A DNA stretch of 8,440 nt. Origin: an uncultured Fusobacterium sp. (lineage in GTDB: Bacteria > Fusobacteriota > Fusobacteriia > Fusobacteriales > Fusobacteriaceae). Within the stretch, counting starts at the first letter, position 1. Every line of letters begins with the position of its first letter. The stretch covers positions 1 to 8,440 of the forward strand of contig UQJY01000027.1 in assembly GCA_900541465.1 (NCBI GenBank), written 5' to 3'. The notes beneath the pieces are model-generated. The model saw nothing but the letters and a program-made list of their open reading frames with translations. It did not search any database and was not told where the DNA came from. Below are positions 1 to 7,412 of the stretch, piece after piece. Made by a program: the position numbers and the translations under genes.

Positions 1-50
1 AAAAGAGCTGAGCAAATTAATGATTGAAAATCATCAATTTGCAACAGCCC
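1..50 (-). terminator. Hairpin-repeat terminator of the PTS operon (copy 1)
   Basis: A long imperfect inverted repeat lies directly after the stop codon of the SIS-domain gene. The arms at 12-25 and 29-42 pair through AGCAAATTAATGATT-type sequence with a 3-nt loop. An outer helix joins 7-10 to 45-48 across a small internal loop. The one mismatch in the inner stem (19 against 35) becomes a G-U wobble only in the minus-strand RNA, and the minus-strand 3' side runs into a U-rich tail (positions 6 to 1, cut by the window edge). Both facts favour termination of minus-strand transcripts. A related copy lies at 3931-3983. Confidence 0.7.
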
Positions 51-61
51 CTTTATAGTTT

Positions 62-1180
62 TTATTTATCTGTATACTGATCTCTTATTCCATCTAATTT
101 TTTACTTCCTATTCTTCTGTGGAAATTAGGATCTTTAGGTATATCAGGATTTATTCCAAGATTTTGAGATCCAAGGCAGGCCACAACTTGTAATGGAATT
201 ATATATTCCCATTGTCCAAATAAGTCATCTTCAGTAAAATTACAAATTAAATCTTTTTCAGTATGTTTTTCAACATCTTCAGGTGATGAAATCATATAAT
301 TATGTGGTGTCCACTCACTTAAAATTTCTATAAGTTTTTGTGTTCTTGGCTTGTAATCACTTTTTGATGCCAAGTAGAAAAGATGAGCACTTTCAGTTAT
401 AGAATTGTAAATTCCATGGAAGAATTCTTCAATATCATATCCTGTAACACCTTGACGGATTGTTTCAAGAATTTTTAAGGCCCCTTCAAGTACATCTCCA
501 TAGTTATTATCATATCCAACAACAATTATTCTTTTTGCTCCGTAAAATTCTTTCTCTATTCTTCTAAACCATTCTGTAGAAGCCTTTACTACACTGCTAA
601 GATTATTTATTACATTTTCCATACGAGCTATATATTCTTGTTCTTTTTCTTCTGTCATTTCTTTTTTAGCAACAAGAAGTTCCATTACCATTAACATAAG
701 AGTCATAGTAGTTCCAGCATAACCTTTTGTTTTTGCTCCGCATTTTTCATTTCCAACTACTATAAGAGATTTTGTTTCTGCATGTTCAAATATAAGAGCT
801 GTAGGGTTTTCTGAAACAGCAGCAGTATAAAGTCCTTTTTCTTTTGCTGCATCAAGTCCTTCTACAGTTGAATAACTTTGTCCCCCTTGAGACATTCCTA
901 TTACAAGAGTTTTTTTGTTAAATACTTTTTCTCCTCTTGCAAATTGAGTAGGATACATGCAAAATACTTTTTTTCCTAAAATTTCTTCTAAAAATTTCTT
1001 TGCAGAAACTCCAGCATGATAACTTGTTCCTGAACCAATAACATAAATTTGATCAATTTCAACATCTTTAAAATGTTCAACAAATTCCTTTGTTATCTCT
1101 TTTCTGTTTTCTATCATTTTTTTTAAGACAACAGGTGTTTCACAAATATAATCATACATTTTAGATTGCATTTTTTCCAT
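62..1180 (-). CDS. SIS-domain sugar-phosphate deglycase/isomerase (GfrF/FrlB/GlmS C-terminal type)
   Basis: This 372-residue cytoplasmic protein has two SIS (phosphosugar-binding) domains. The first shows GSGTS at about 49-53 and SQGGQS at 97-102; the second shows LEGALK at 231-236 and EEFFHG at 251-256. Glu239 and His255 are 16 residues apart, like the catalytic Glu/His pair of GlmS isomerase and of FraB/FrlB deglycases, so the pair does not separate the two activities. There is no N-terminal glutaminase domain, so it is not GlmS itself. As the last gene of a mannose-type PTS operon, it probably cleaves or isomerises the imported sugar-6-phosphate, for example an Amadori product split into glucose-6-phosphate and an amino acid. 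I chose the ATG at 1180 because a GGGGG ribosome site (1190-1194) precedes it and it begins 1 base after the EIID stop. An earlier in-frame ATG at 1207 would overlap EIID by 26 bases. Family call is firm; the exact substrate is unknown. Confidence 0.85.
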   Translation of the reverse strand: MEKMQSKMYDYICETPVVLKKMIENRKEITKEFVEHFKDVEIDQIYVIGSGTSYHAGVSAKKFLEEILGKKVFCMYPTQFARGEKVFNKKTLVIGMSQGGQSYSTVEGLDAAKEKGLYTAAVSENPTALIFEHAETKSLIVVGNEKCGAKTKGYAGTTMTLMLMVMELLVAKKEMTEEKEQEYIARMENVINNLSSVVKASTEWFRRIEKEFYGAKRIIVVGYDNNYGDVLEGALKILETIRQGVTGYDIEEFFHGIYNSITESAHLFYLASKSDYKPRTQKLIEILSEWTPHNYMISSPEDVEKHTEKDLICNFTEDDLFGQWEYIIPLQVVACLGSQNLGINPDIPKDPNFHRRIGSKKLDGIRDQYTDK

Positions 1181-1181
1181 T

Positions 1182-2000
1182 TTATAATACCCCCAATAAA
1201 GATCCAATAATTCCTAATGCTATAATTCCATACATAACTCTGGTAGTTTTTATTCCTTTTTTAAGCAGAGCATAAATTACAAAAGTAAGTCCTAAAGGTA
1301 AAATTGATGGTAATATTTGATCAAATATTGATTGAACCTTTACTGCTGCCCCTGTAATTTCAATAGTAAATGGTATTTTGAAAGATACCATTGAAGCTAT
1401 CATCGCCCCAACCACACAAAGTCCCATTACTTTTGCACAATTAGTTAATATTCCTATCATTCCTGATTCTTGTGCATTTGCAATAAAATCAATTCCGCTC
1501 TTATATCCTATTTTTAATCCATAATATCTTACAAGATAATGTGGAATATTAAATATCAATAAGAATAATATAGCTCCTAAAATACTTCCTTGTGTTGCAA
1601 GACTGCATCCAATACCTGCTGCAATTATACGGAAAGTTCCCCAGAAGAATGAATCTCCTATTCCTGCAATAGGTCCCATAAGTGCTGCTTTTAGTGCAGC
1701 GATTGAACTTATATCAAATTCTCCATTTGATTTTTTATTCTGCTCTTCAAGTGCTATGCAGGCTCCTGTAATAAAAGTTACAGTTTGCGGAGTTGTATTA
1801 AAAAATTCCAAATGTCTTTTTAGTGCTGCTGAAAGTTCTTTTTTATCTGTGTATAATTTTTTTAGAATTGGCAGCATTGAATAACAAAATCCTACATTCT
1901 GCATTCTTTCAAAGTTGAAAGATGCCTGTAAAGGAAATGATCTCCAAAAAACTTTTAATAAATCTTTTTTTGTTATCTCTATACTTTTATTTTTTTCCAT
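1182..2000 (-). CDS. PTS mannose/fructose/sorbose-family EIID membrane subunit
   Basis: This 272-residue subunit works with EIIC to form the membrane channel of a mannose-class phosphotransferase system. The N-terminal half is cytoplasmic and family-typical: KDLLKVFWRSFPLQASFNFER near the start, then the HLEFFNTTP motif at about 63-71 and a Gly/Pro-rich GPIAGIGDSFFWGT stretch. Hydrophobic helices occupy the C-terminal half, and the protein ends in a short hydrophobic tail. Its start codon shares one base with the EIIC stop (TAATG), and a GGTGAG ribosome site sits inside the last EIIC codons, indicating translational coupling. Length and gene order agree with ManZ/GfrD-type proteins. The sugar it carries cannot be read from the sequence. 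Confidence 0.93.
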   Translation of the reverse strand: MEKNKSIEITKKDLLKVFWRSFPLQASFNFERMQNVGFCYSMLPILKKLYTDKKELSAALKRHLEFFNTTPQTVTFITGACIALEEQNKKSNGEFDISSIAALKAALMGPIAGIGDSFFWGTFRIIAAGIGCSLATQGSILGAILFLLIFNIPHYLVRYYGLKIGYKSGIDFIANAQESGMIGILTNCAKVMGLCVVGAMIASMVSFKIPFTIEITGAAVKVQSIFDQILPSILPLGLTFVIYALLKKGIKTTRVMYGIIALGIIGSLLGVL

Positions 2001-2800
2001 TATAGCTCACCGTCCAAATCATCGTGATTATTTCCAGTAGAAATAATAGCCATTAAAGCATCCATTTCTTTTTTATGTTTCATAGATGTTTGATATACAA
2101 CATAAGCAATAATTGCTCCCACTACAGCAACTGCAACAGTACTTACACCTAAAACTGCTGTTAAAATAAATCCCACAAAAAGATAAGCTGCATTAGTTTT
2201 ATCAAAAATAAGCTGCATTAATATTGCAATTCCTAAAGCTGGAAGCATTCCGCTTGCAACAGTAAGACCTTTTATTATAAATGCCGGAAGAGCACTTATA
2301 AAAGAAGCTATTGTACTTGATCCAAGTAAAACACCAAAGAAAACAACTGCAAATTCGCTAAAAAAGAATAAGAAAGCTCCTGCCCATAAAGCTTTTCCAA
2401 CCTTATCTGCATCTCCTTCCTGTGCAGCTTTATCTGCCCAGTGTAAGAATGTTGTATTTATAGTTCTGTCAAGTATTCCAACTGATTGAGCCAGAGTGGC
2501 AATTGGTAAAGATAGTGCAACTGCTGTATCCATATTTAATCCTGACATTATTGCAAAAGCTGTTGATAAAATTCCACCTGCAACTACATCTGGAGGAGTT
2601 GCAGCTCCTATTCCAACTATTCCCATCATTACAAGTTCAAGAGAAGCTCCCATAACTATTCCTGTCTGGACATCTCCTAAAATAAGTCCAACTATAGGTC
2701 CTGTTACAATTGGTCTGTCAAACATATGCTGTCCAAAAACACGGCCGTCCCAAATTGCAAATCCTGCTAAAAGTCCCAATAACAAAGCTTTTAATAACAT
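2000..2800 (-). CDS. PTS mannose/fructose/sorbose-family EIIC membrane subunit
   Basis: This 266-residue, strongly hydrophobic integral membrane protein provides the sugar-translocating part of a mannose-class PTS. The family signature is clear near the N-terminus: GLILGD, then GIVMGASLELVMMGIVGIG at about 47-65, then ATPPDVVAGG. Several further transmembrane helices follow, and the protein ends in a short, charged cytoplasmic tail rich in Asp and His. A GGGAGG ribosome site lies a few bases upstream of the ATG, and the gene begins 14 bases after the EIIB stop. It overlaps EIID by one base at its end. It is a ManY/GfrC-type protein of normal length. Confidence 0.93.
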   Translation of the reverse strand: MLLKALLLGLLAGFAIWDGRVFGQHMFDRPIVTGPIVGLILGDVQTGIVMGASLELVMMGIVGIGAATPPDVVAGGILSTAFAIMSGLNMDTAVALSLPIATLAQSVGILDRTINTTFLHWADKAAQEGDADKVGKALWAGAFLFFFSEFAVVFFGVLLGSSTIASFISALPAFIIKGLTVASGMLPALGIAILMQLIFDKTNAAYLFVGFILTAVLGVSTVAVAVVGAIIAYVVYQTSMKHKKEMDALMAIISTGNNHDDLDGEL

Positions 2801-2814
2801 AATGTCCCTCCCTT

Positions 2815-3300
2815 TTATTTATTGTATTCTTTTAATATCTCATCATAATTTAAAACTTTTTCAGTTGGAACTGCTTGTAAAAAAACATTTCTTTCTAAAT
2901 TATGAATTTCTTTTACAGCATTTAAATCTTCTTCGCTTAAATATACCTGTCTTTCAATCATCTTTTTCCCTTCAGCTTTTCTTATTCCTCCAAGGCAGAT
3001 TTCTTTTACTTCAGGACAGTTTTTGCAGATTTCTAAAGCATCTTCAACACTTGCTGTCACAACAAAAATTTTTCTGTCTGCATGTTTTGGATTATTAATT
3101 ACAGCTGCTGCACCTGCTACACTTTTTATAGATAATAATACTTGAGGCGGTTTTGCCATATTAAATGTCATTTGCATCATTTTGTCTGTTCTTGCTTTTT
3201 CATTTGCAACAAGAAGAGTATCTGCTCCTATAAAAGAAGTCCAGCTTACTGCTACTTGTCCATGGATTAATCTGTCGTCAACTCTTAATAATTTAATCAT
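2815..3300 (-). CDS. PTS mannose/fructose/sorbose-family EIIB phosphotransfer protein
   Basis: This 161-residue cytoplasmic protein accepts phosphate from EIIA and passes it to the incoming sugar. The hallmark is VDDRLIHGQV near the N-terminus, with His13 as the phosphorylated residue, followed by a VAWxSF-like stretch (VSWTSF) and the conserved MAKPPQV region. Standalone EIIB of this length is typical of the family (about 160 residues). I chose the ATG at 3300 because a perfect GGAGG (3306-3310) sits 5 bases upstream. An in-frame ATG pair farther upstream would add only five residues and would place the ribosome site inside the gene. It starts 34 bases after the EIIA stop. Confidence 0.94.
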   Translation of the reverse strand: MIKLLRVDDRLIHGQVAVSWTSFIGADTLLVANEKARTDKMMQMTFNMAKPPQVLLSIKSVAGAAAVINNPKHADRKIFVVTASVEDALEICKNCPEVKEICLGGIRKAEGKKMIERQVYLSEEDLNAVKEIHNLERNVFLQAVPTEKVLNYDEILKEYNK

Positions 3301-3334
3301 TTTTACCTCCATCAATATTATATTTAATTAATTT

Positions 3335-3775
3335 TTATAATTCACCATCTTCTGATTCTTCCATTTCATTTTCTGAAAGATCATTTACAAAATTTATTGT
3401 TTGTCTTGTGTTTTCAATAATTTCTCTAAGAATTTCTTTATTCTCCTCATCACTGTCAGTCATATCAGCCAGCACAACCTCTAAAAGAAGTCCTAAACTT
3501 AATCCTGTAAGAAGATATGTATTTTCATTAGAAGATAAGATTTCTAAAGCAGCTTGTGTAGTACTTCCTCCAGCAATATCAGTTATTATCACTGTGGGAA
3601 GATTATTATTAAATCCTGTTATTTTATCTTGTATATTTTTTATAATTTCTTTTAAAGTTTCTGAAGAATGAATTGTGACTGTTTCCAAATTTTCAGATTT
3701 TCCATAAACAAGTTCTAAAGAAGTTACTATTCCTGTAGCAAACTCACCATGAGTTACAAGTACTATATTTTTCAT
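3335..3775 (-). CDS. PTS mannose-family EIIA phosphotransfer protein
   Basis: This 146-residue cytoplasmic protein takes phosphate from HPr on His9, in the motif VLVTHGEFATG, and hands it to EIIB. The central TDIAGGSTTQAA segment and the LLTGLSLGLLLE segment are typical of the EIIA(Man) fold. The C-terminus carries an acidic tail (about ten residues rich in Glu and Asp) beyond the usual domain end. It is the first gene of the operon, has a strong AAGGAGGAG ribosome site, and follows the promoter and paired palindromes at 3794-3871. Family is clear; substrate specificity does not reside in this subunit. Confidence 0.93.
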   Translation of the reverse strand: MKNIVLVTHGEFATGIVTSLELVYGKSENLETVTIHSSETLKEIIKNIQDKITGFNNNLPTVIITDIAGGSTTQAALEILSSNENTYLLTGLSLGLLLEVVLADMTDSDEENKEILREIIENTRQTINFVNDLSENEMEESEDGEL

Positions 3776-3793
3776 TTTATACTCCTCCTTTTT

Positions 3794-3829
3794 AAGTATA
3801 TACTTTATTTGTTAAATGTATATACATTT
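3794..3829 (-). promoter_or_regulatory. Tandem GTATATAC operators, probable repressor sites
   Basis: Two perfect palindromes sit between the predicted transcription start and the EIIA ribosome site: AAGTATATACTT (3794-3805) and AAATGTATATACATTT (3814-3829). They share the core GTATATAC, and their centres are 22 bp apart, about two helical turns, so bound dimers would lie on the same DNA face. HutC-type GntR regulators often bind GT..AC inverted repeats of this kind, so a substrate-responsive GntR repressor is a reasonable guess. No such regulator gene is present in the window. Confidence 0.6.
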
Positions 3830-3842
3830 GTTTTATATTTGT

Positions 3843-3871
3843 AATATAGCATATTGGTTTCAAAAAATCAA
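3843..3871 (-). promoter_or_regulatory. Extended -10 promoter of the PTS operon
   Basis: On the minus strand a TTGATT -35 box (3866-3871) is followed after exactly 17 bases by TATATT (3843-3848). A TG one base upstream of the -10 (3850-3851) makes it an extended -10. The predicted start of transcription is near 3836, about 60 bases before the EIIA start codon and just upstream of the two palindromic operators. Confidence 0.65.
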
Positions 3872-3930
3872 TACTTTTTATCAAAAAAATGAAAATTGTT
3901 TTAAAAAATTACATTTTTTAATTATTAAAA

Positions 3931-3983
3931 TAAAAAAAGCTGAGTAAATTAATGATTAAAAACCATCTATTTACAACAGCTAC
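3931..3983 (-). terminator. Hairpin-repeat terminator of the two-component operon (copy 2)
   Basis: Starting five bases past the dipeptidase stop, the outer helix joins 3938-3942 to 3977-3981, and an inner stem joins 3944-3957 to 3961-3974 around an AAA loop. In minus-strand RNA it is followed by a run of seven U (3932-3938), the mark of an intrinsic terminator. Compared with copy 1, the pair at 13/41 (C-G) is replaced by T-A at 3945/3973, a compensatory change. The inner stem keeps two G-U wobbles on the minus strand and one true mismatch. Confidence 0.8.
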
Positions 3984-3987
3984 TTTT

Positions 3988-4992
3988 TTATTTTAAATTC
4001 TCTTTTATTACTCTCAAGAAATTTTTATAAGCTATTTTTTCAATATCATTTTCAGAATATCCTCTTTTTCTAAGTTCTTCAATCATATTCTGACATTTTG
4101 AAGCATCTTCAAGATTTTTGGGATTTGTATCTTTTAATTCCTCAGAAAGATATTCACAGAAATCAAATCCCAATCCAACATAATCAACACCAACAAGACC
4201 TGCAATATAATCAATATGGTCAGCCAGATCTTTTAAATCTGGTTTAGAAAGTAAATCTGGATTTTCTATTGGAGCTGGACTTGAAAAATCACATTTCTTT
4301 ATAAATCCAATATAGCCGTTTACTCCAATAACTCCGCCAGATTGTGCTACAGCTTTTATCTGTTCGTCAGTTAAATTTCTTGGAACATCACAAAGAGTTC
4401 TGGCATTTGAATGAGAAGCAATAAAAGGTTTGGTTGAAATCTCTGCTATATCCCAGAAAGTTTTTTCATTTGTATGGGAAACATCAACTATCATTCCAAT
4501 CTCATTCATTTTTCTCACTGCCATTTTTCCAATTTCAGTAAGCCCTTCACAAGAATTTTCTCCCGCTCCTGCTCCAGATCCTAAAATATTTTTCTCATTC
4601 CATGTAAGTGTTGCAAGCCTGTATCCTAAATTATACAAAGTATCCAGCCAGTCAAGATTATTTCCAACAGCTCTTAACCCCTCAACTCCCATAAGAATTG
4701 TAAGCTTTTCTTTTGGAAATTCTTTTTCTAAATCTTTTCTGCTCTTTATTATATTAAAAATTTCAGGATTTGAATTTATTTCATGGCTTACTGAATTTAA
4801 CATATAAATAAATTCCTTCTCGCTGTCTTCATCAGAATATTTATTATCAAGCCATGCTGCAAATACTCCTCCGAATACTTCTCCCTTTTTTAATCTTTCC
4901 AAATGAAAATTTTTTACAATATTTTCACAGCCCTCTTTTCTTTTTTTAGAAACATCACACCAAATATCCATATGCCCGTCAAAAATTTTCAT
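3988..4992 (-). CDS. Membrane-dipeptidase family (peptidase M19) zinc dipeptidase
   Basis: This 334-residue enzyme belongs to the renal-dipeptidase family of binuclear zinc peptidases that split dipeptides, often with a D-residue at the second position. All expected metal ligands are visible: His7 and Asp9 in DGHMD, bridging Glu104 in GVEG, His173 in VDVSH, His194 in ASHSNAR and Asp277 in GLGFDF. Arg198 of SHSNAR fits the substrate-binding arginine of the family. No signal peptide is seen, so it should be cytoplasmic. Its ATG overlaps the lipoprotein stop (ATGA), tying its translation to the envelope-stress operon. A role in recycling or trimming cell-wall or dietary dipeptides is an inference. 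Confidence 0.92.
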   Translation of the reverse strand: MKIFDGHMDIWCDVSKKRKEGCENIVKNFHLERLKKGEVFGGVFAAWLDNKYSDEDSEKEFIYMLNSVSHEINSNPEIFNIIKSRKDLEKEFPKEKLTILMGVEGLRAVGNNLDWLDTLYNLGYRLATLTWNEKNILGSGAGAGENSCEGLTEIGKMAVRKMNEIGMIVDVSHTNEKTFWDIAEISTKPFIASHSNARTLCDVPRNLTDEQIKAVAQSGGVIGVNGYIGFIKKCDFSSPAPIENPDLLSKPDLKDLADHIDYIAGLVGVDYVGLGFDFCEYLSEELKDTNPKNLEDASKCQNMIEELRKRGYSENDIEKIAYKNFLRVIKENLK

Positions 4993-5360
4993 TTTCCTGT
5001 TCTCCCTGTTTCTTTCAAAATTTCATCTATCCTTTTATTATAATTTTCCTTTATAATTTTTTTCTCAAATTTCAGTTCATTCATTCTATCATGAATTTCT
5101 TCATATTTTTCTTCATCATTTTTCATCATATATTGATTAGCTTCTTTTCTTAATTTTTTTTCTTCCTCTTGAATGTCTTGAAGCTCAGAAAAATATTCCT
5201 TTCTTAAAATAAGAAGTTCGTCTTTTTGTTCTGTCGTAAGAGACTCGATACTTTTTTTCTCTCTGAATTCTTTAAGGGGATCTGTAAGAGTATGGTCATT
5301 ATGTCTTCCACTTACTGCACATGATGTTAAAACAAATGCCATAAGTATTATCTTTTTCAT
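4989..5360 (-). CDS. Small Spy/CpxP-like LTxxQ-type lipoprotein
   Basis: This 123-residue protein starts with a short lipoprotein signal (MKKIILMAFVLTSC) whose lipobox LTSC puts the lipidated cysteine at residue 14. The mature part is highly charged and almost wholly helical. An LTTEQ motif at 41-45 begins a long helical region, as in the LTxxQ family that includes the periplasmic chaperones Spy and CpxP and the metal-binding ZraP/CnrX proteins. The second LTxxQ expected near the end is degenerate (IDEILKETG at about 111-119). His20 and His23 near the lipid anchor could bind metal, but this is speculative. It overlaps the kinase stop by 4 bases (ATGA) and has a good AAGGAGGAG ribosome site. 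The position beside a kinase/regulator pair suggests a CpxP-like modulator or output of that system. Confidence 0.7.
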   Translation of the reverse strand: MKKIILMAFVLTSCAVSGRHNDHTLTDPLKEFREKKSIESLTTEQKDELLILRKEYFSELQDIQEEEKKLRKEANQYMMKNDEEKYEEIHDRMNELKFEKKIIKENYNKRIDEILKETGRTGK

Positions 5361-6703
5361 TCTTCTCCTCCTTCAAACCAAAAAATAATTTTATCATCTT
5401 CTTTGTATGCTCCAAAATTAAGTTTATGAGTCTTTAATATTTCTTTAACTATTGCAAGACCAAGACCTGTTCCAAGTTTTCTGTCTCTTGCTTTGTCTGT
5501 TCTGTAAAAAGGAAGCCACACATTTTCAATTTCCTTTTCAGAAATATTAGATGTGTTTCCAACTGAAAATCTTCTGTTTTCAACTTTTATTATTATTTCA
5601 CCATCAGGCTCAACATATTTAAAACTGTTTTCAATAAGATTTTTTACAACTGCTGAAAGCTGTTCTTTATCTCCATACAGATATTTTTCCTTTATATTTA
5701 AGGTAATTTTTTTATTTCCTGTATTTAAATTTTCAGCTCTTTTCACTTCATTTAAAATAATCTCTTCTATATTAAATTTTTCAGAATTAAAAGTAATAAA
5801 TCCTCTCTCTGCCCTTGAAAGAAATAAAAGAGACTGAACAAGTTTATTCATATTTTCAGTTTCTTCCATAATAATATCAAGATAAAATTCTGCTGTTTCC
5901 CTGTCAGAAGCTATTCCCTCTTTAAGCCCCTCACAGTAATTATTTATAATTGCAATAGGAGTTTTAAGCTCATGGCTTACACTGGAAATAAATTCTTTTC
6001 TCATCTTATCTATTTTTCTTTCTTTTTCAATATCTTCGTGAAGCTTGTCTATACTGTCTTTAAGCTGTGCCGACATTATATTTAAGTTTTCCCCCAAAAC
6101 ACCTATCTCATCTTTAGAATAAGATTTAAATTCCTGTGAAAAATCCAATTTTGCCACACGTTTTGCAGTTTCTCCCATATCAATTATGGAAGCTGTAATT
6201 ATTCTTGAAAGAATTATTGAAAGAACATATCCTAAAACCAAAGCTGTAAGAACAATTTTCAAGTGAAAAGATGTGATTATATTTACAGGCTCTTTCACCG
6301 AGCTAAAAGGCGTGCTTATTATAAGAAGCTGATTTTTATTGTAAGGTGTTATGATTGTAAGTTCCTTGTCAAGTGAAAAAGATGTGTCGTTAAGCCTGAA
6401 TACAAAATTTTTAGGATTTTCAAAAAGAGTTTTTATTTCTTCACTTGAAAGAGAAACATCAACATCTTTTAAATATCTTTCGTTTATTATATATATTTTT
6501 ATATTATTTTTTTCTTCGATAGCACTTAAATCTATAAGAGATCTCGGGTCTTTTATTTCATTTGCCAGATAAAAAAGCTGATTTTTTTTTATTTTCAAAA
6601 AATATTTTTCAAAATAAACCTCGTTAAAGGCAACCATAAAAAACATTATCATGGTAATAACCGAAGCTATCAGAAAAAAAAGTTTACTACGGATACTGTT
6701 CAT
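5357..6703 (-). CDS. Membrane sensor histidine kinase (HAMP, HisKA, HATPase)
   Basis: This 448-residue inner-membrane sensor autophosphorylates and drives the adjacent response regulator. Transmembrane helix 1 spans about 7-26, an extracytoplasmic sensor domain about 30-145 and transmembrane helix 2 about 148-170. The HAMP linker follows (about 170-225). The H-box SSVSHELKTP places the phosphorylated histidine at 244. The N-box is VVKNLIENS (Asn355, Asn359) and the G2 box GTGLGLAIVK is at 411-420. The usual DxGxG of the G1 box is replaced by VGNTSNIS, a variation seen in many kinases with a WLPFYRTDKAR-like segment, so activity need not be lost. It starts inside the regulator's stop codon (TAATG), with the GAGGAGGAA end of that gene serving as its ribosome site. 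The signal is unknown; the CpxA/BaeS-like architecture and neighbours suggest envelope stress. Confidence 0.93.
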   Translation of the reverse strand: MNSIRSKLFFLIASVITMIMFFMVAFNEVYFEKYFLKIKKNQLFYLANEIKDPRSLIDLSAIEEKNNIKIYIINERYLKDVDVSLSSEEIKTLFENPKNFVFRLNDTSFSLDKELTIITPYNKNQLLIISTPFSSVKEPVNIITSFHLKIVLTALVLGYVLSIILSRIITASIIDMGETAKRVAKLDFSQEFKSYSKDEIGVLGENLNIMSAQLKDSIDKLHEDIEKERKIDKMRKEFISSVSHELKTPIAIINNYCEGLKEGIASDRETAEFYLDIIMEETENMNKLVQSLLFLSRAERGFITFNSEKFNIEEIILNEVKRAENLNTGNKKITLNIKEKYLYGDKEQLSAVVKNLIENSFKYVEPDGEIIIKVENRRFSVGNTSNISEKEIENVWLPFYRTDKARDRKLGTGLGLAIVKEILKTHKLNFGAYKEDDKIIFWFEGGEE

Positions 6704-7362
6704 TATTCCTCCTCAAGTTTGTAGCCTGCACCTCTTATTGTTTTTATGTATTTACCCTCAAGTTTTTTTCTTATTCTTTTTATCTGTGAATCAACCGCTC
6801 TTATATCTCCGTCATAATCATATCCCCAAAGTGATGTGATTATTCTGTCCCTTGAAAGAACCTGCCCCTTATTTTTTATAAAGAAAAGAAGAAGTTCATA
6901 TTCTTTTTGAGAAAGATCCAAAGGACTGCCGTTCATTTTTATATCCCTTGTATCTGTATTTATTGTAATATCCCCAAAAGTTATTATCTCGCCAAGGCTG
7001 TGAATTCTTAAAAAGGCTTTTACCTTTGCAACTAAAACTTTCATGCTGACAGGTTTTACAATATATTCGTCTGCTTTCATCTCGTAGCCTTTTAAAATAT
7101 CCTCTTCGCTTCCCCTTGCTGTAAGCATAATAACAGGAATTGTAGAATCTTTTGATCTTACCTCTTTTAAAAGCTCCCACCCGTTTATTTTAGGAAGCAT
7201 TAAATCTAATATTATTAAATCAAATTTTTGTGAAATTATAAAATTAAGTGCTTCTTCCCCGTCTTCTGCCTCTATTACATTAAAATTTTCTCTCTTCAAA
7301 AAATCCGCCGCTATTCTCCTTAACTTCCATTCATCTTCTACCAATAATATTCTCTTATTCAT
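6703..7362 (-). CDS. OmpR/PhoB-family response regulator
   Basis: This 219-residue regulator has a receiver domain with the acidic pocket Glu9-Asp10, phosphoacceptor Asp53 in LILDLMLP, Thr81 in IMLTARG and Lys103 in YIVKPVS. A winged-helix DNA-binding domain follows from about residue 125: LSQKEYELLLFF, then RIITSLWGYDY, the recognition helix AVDSQIKRIRKKL, and the C-terminal wing IKTIRGAGY. It opens the operon, has an AAGGAGA ribosome site, and overlaps the kinase start by one base, so the pair is translated together. It presumably activates or autoregulates the operon promoter at 7413-7441, though no clear tandem binding site could be defined. Confidence 0.95.
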   Translation of the reverse strand: MNKRILLVEDEWKLRRIAADFLKRENFNVIEAEDGEEALNFIISQKFDLIILDLMLPKINGWELLKEVRSKDSTIPVIMLTARGSEEDILKGYEMKADEYIVKPVSMKVLVAKVKAFLRIHSLGEIITFGDITINTDTRDIKMNGSPLDLSQKEYELLLFFIKNKGQVLSRDRIITSLWGYDYDGDIRAVDSQIKRIRKKLEGKYIKTIRGAGYKLEEE

Positions 7363-7380
7363 TAAATTTCTCCTTAACCA

Positions 7381-7390
7381 TTTACGTAAA
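7381..7390. promoter_or_regulatory. Palindrome TTTACGTAAA in the regulator leader
   Basis: A perfect 10-bp palindrome lies between the predicted promoter and the ribosome site of the response regulator gene. It could be a small operator, but it is short in an AT-rich background and has no second copy in the window. Confidence 0.2.
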
Positions 7391-7412
7391 ATATATAGTC
7401 TTTATATTTATA

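Noticed and set aside
1181..1207. Start of the SIS gene at the upstream ATG (1207)
   Set aside because: It would overlap EIID by 26 bases and read through the GGGGG ribosome site that fits the ATG at 1180.
2496..3098. Long plus-strand open frame across EIIB and EIIC
   Set aside because: It lies opposite two clear PTS genes, has low-complexity composition and no ribosome site; it is an antisense shadow.
3776..3930. Sigma-54 promoter, as in LevR-type mannose PTS operons
   Set aside because: No TGGCAC-N5-TTGCA-like site is present; a sigma-70-type extended -10 promoter fits better.
6896..7180. Minus-strand open frame inside the response regulator
   Set aside because: It is another frame of a well-supported receiver and winged-helix gene, with composition unlike a protein.
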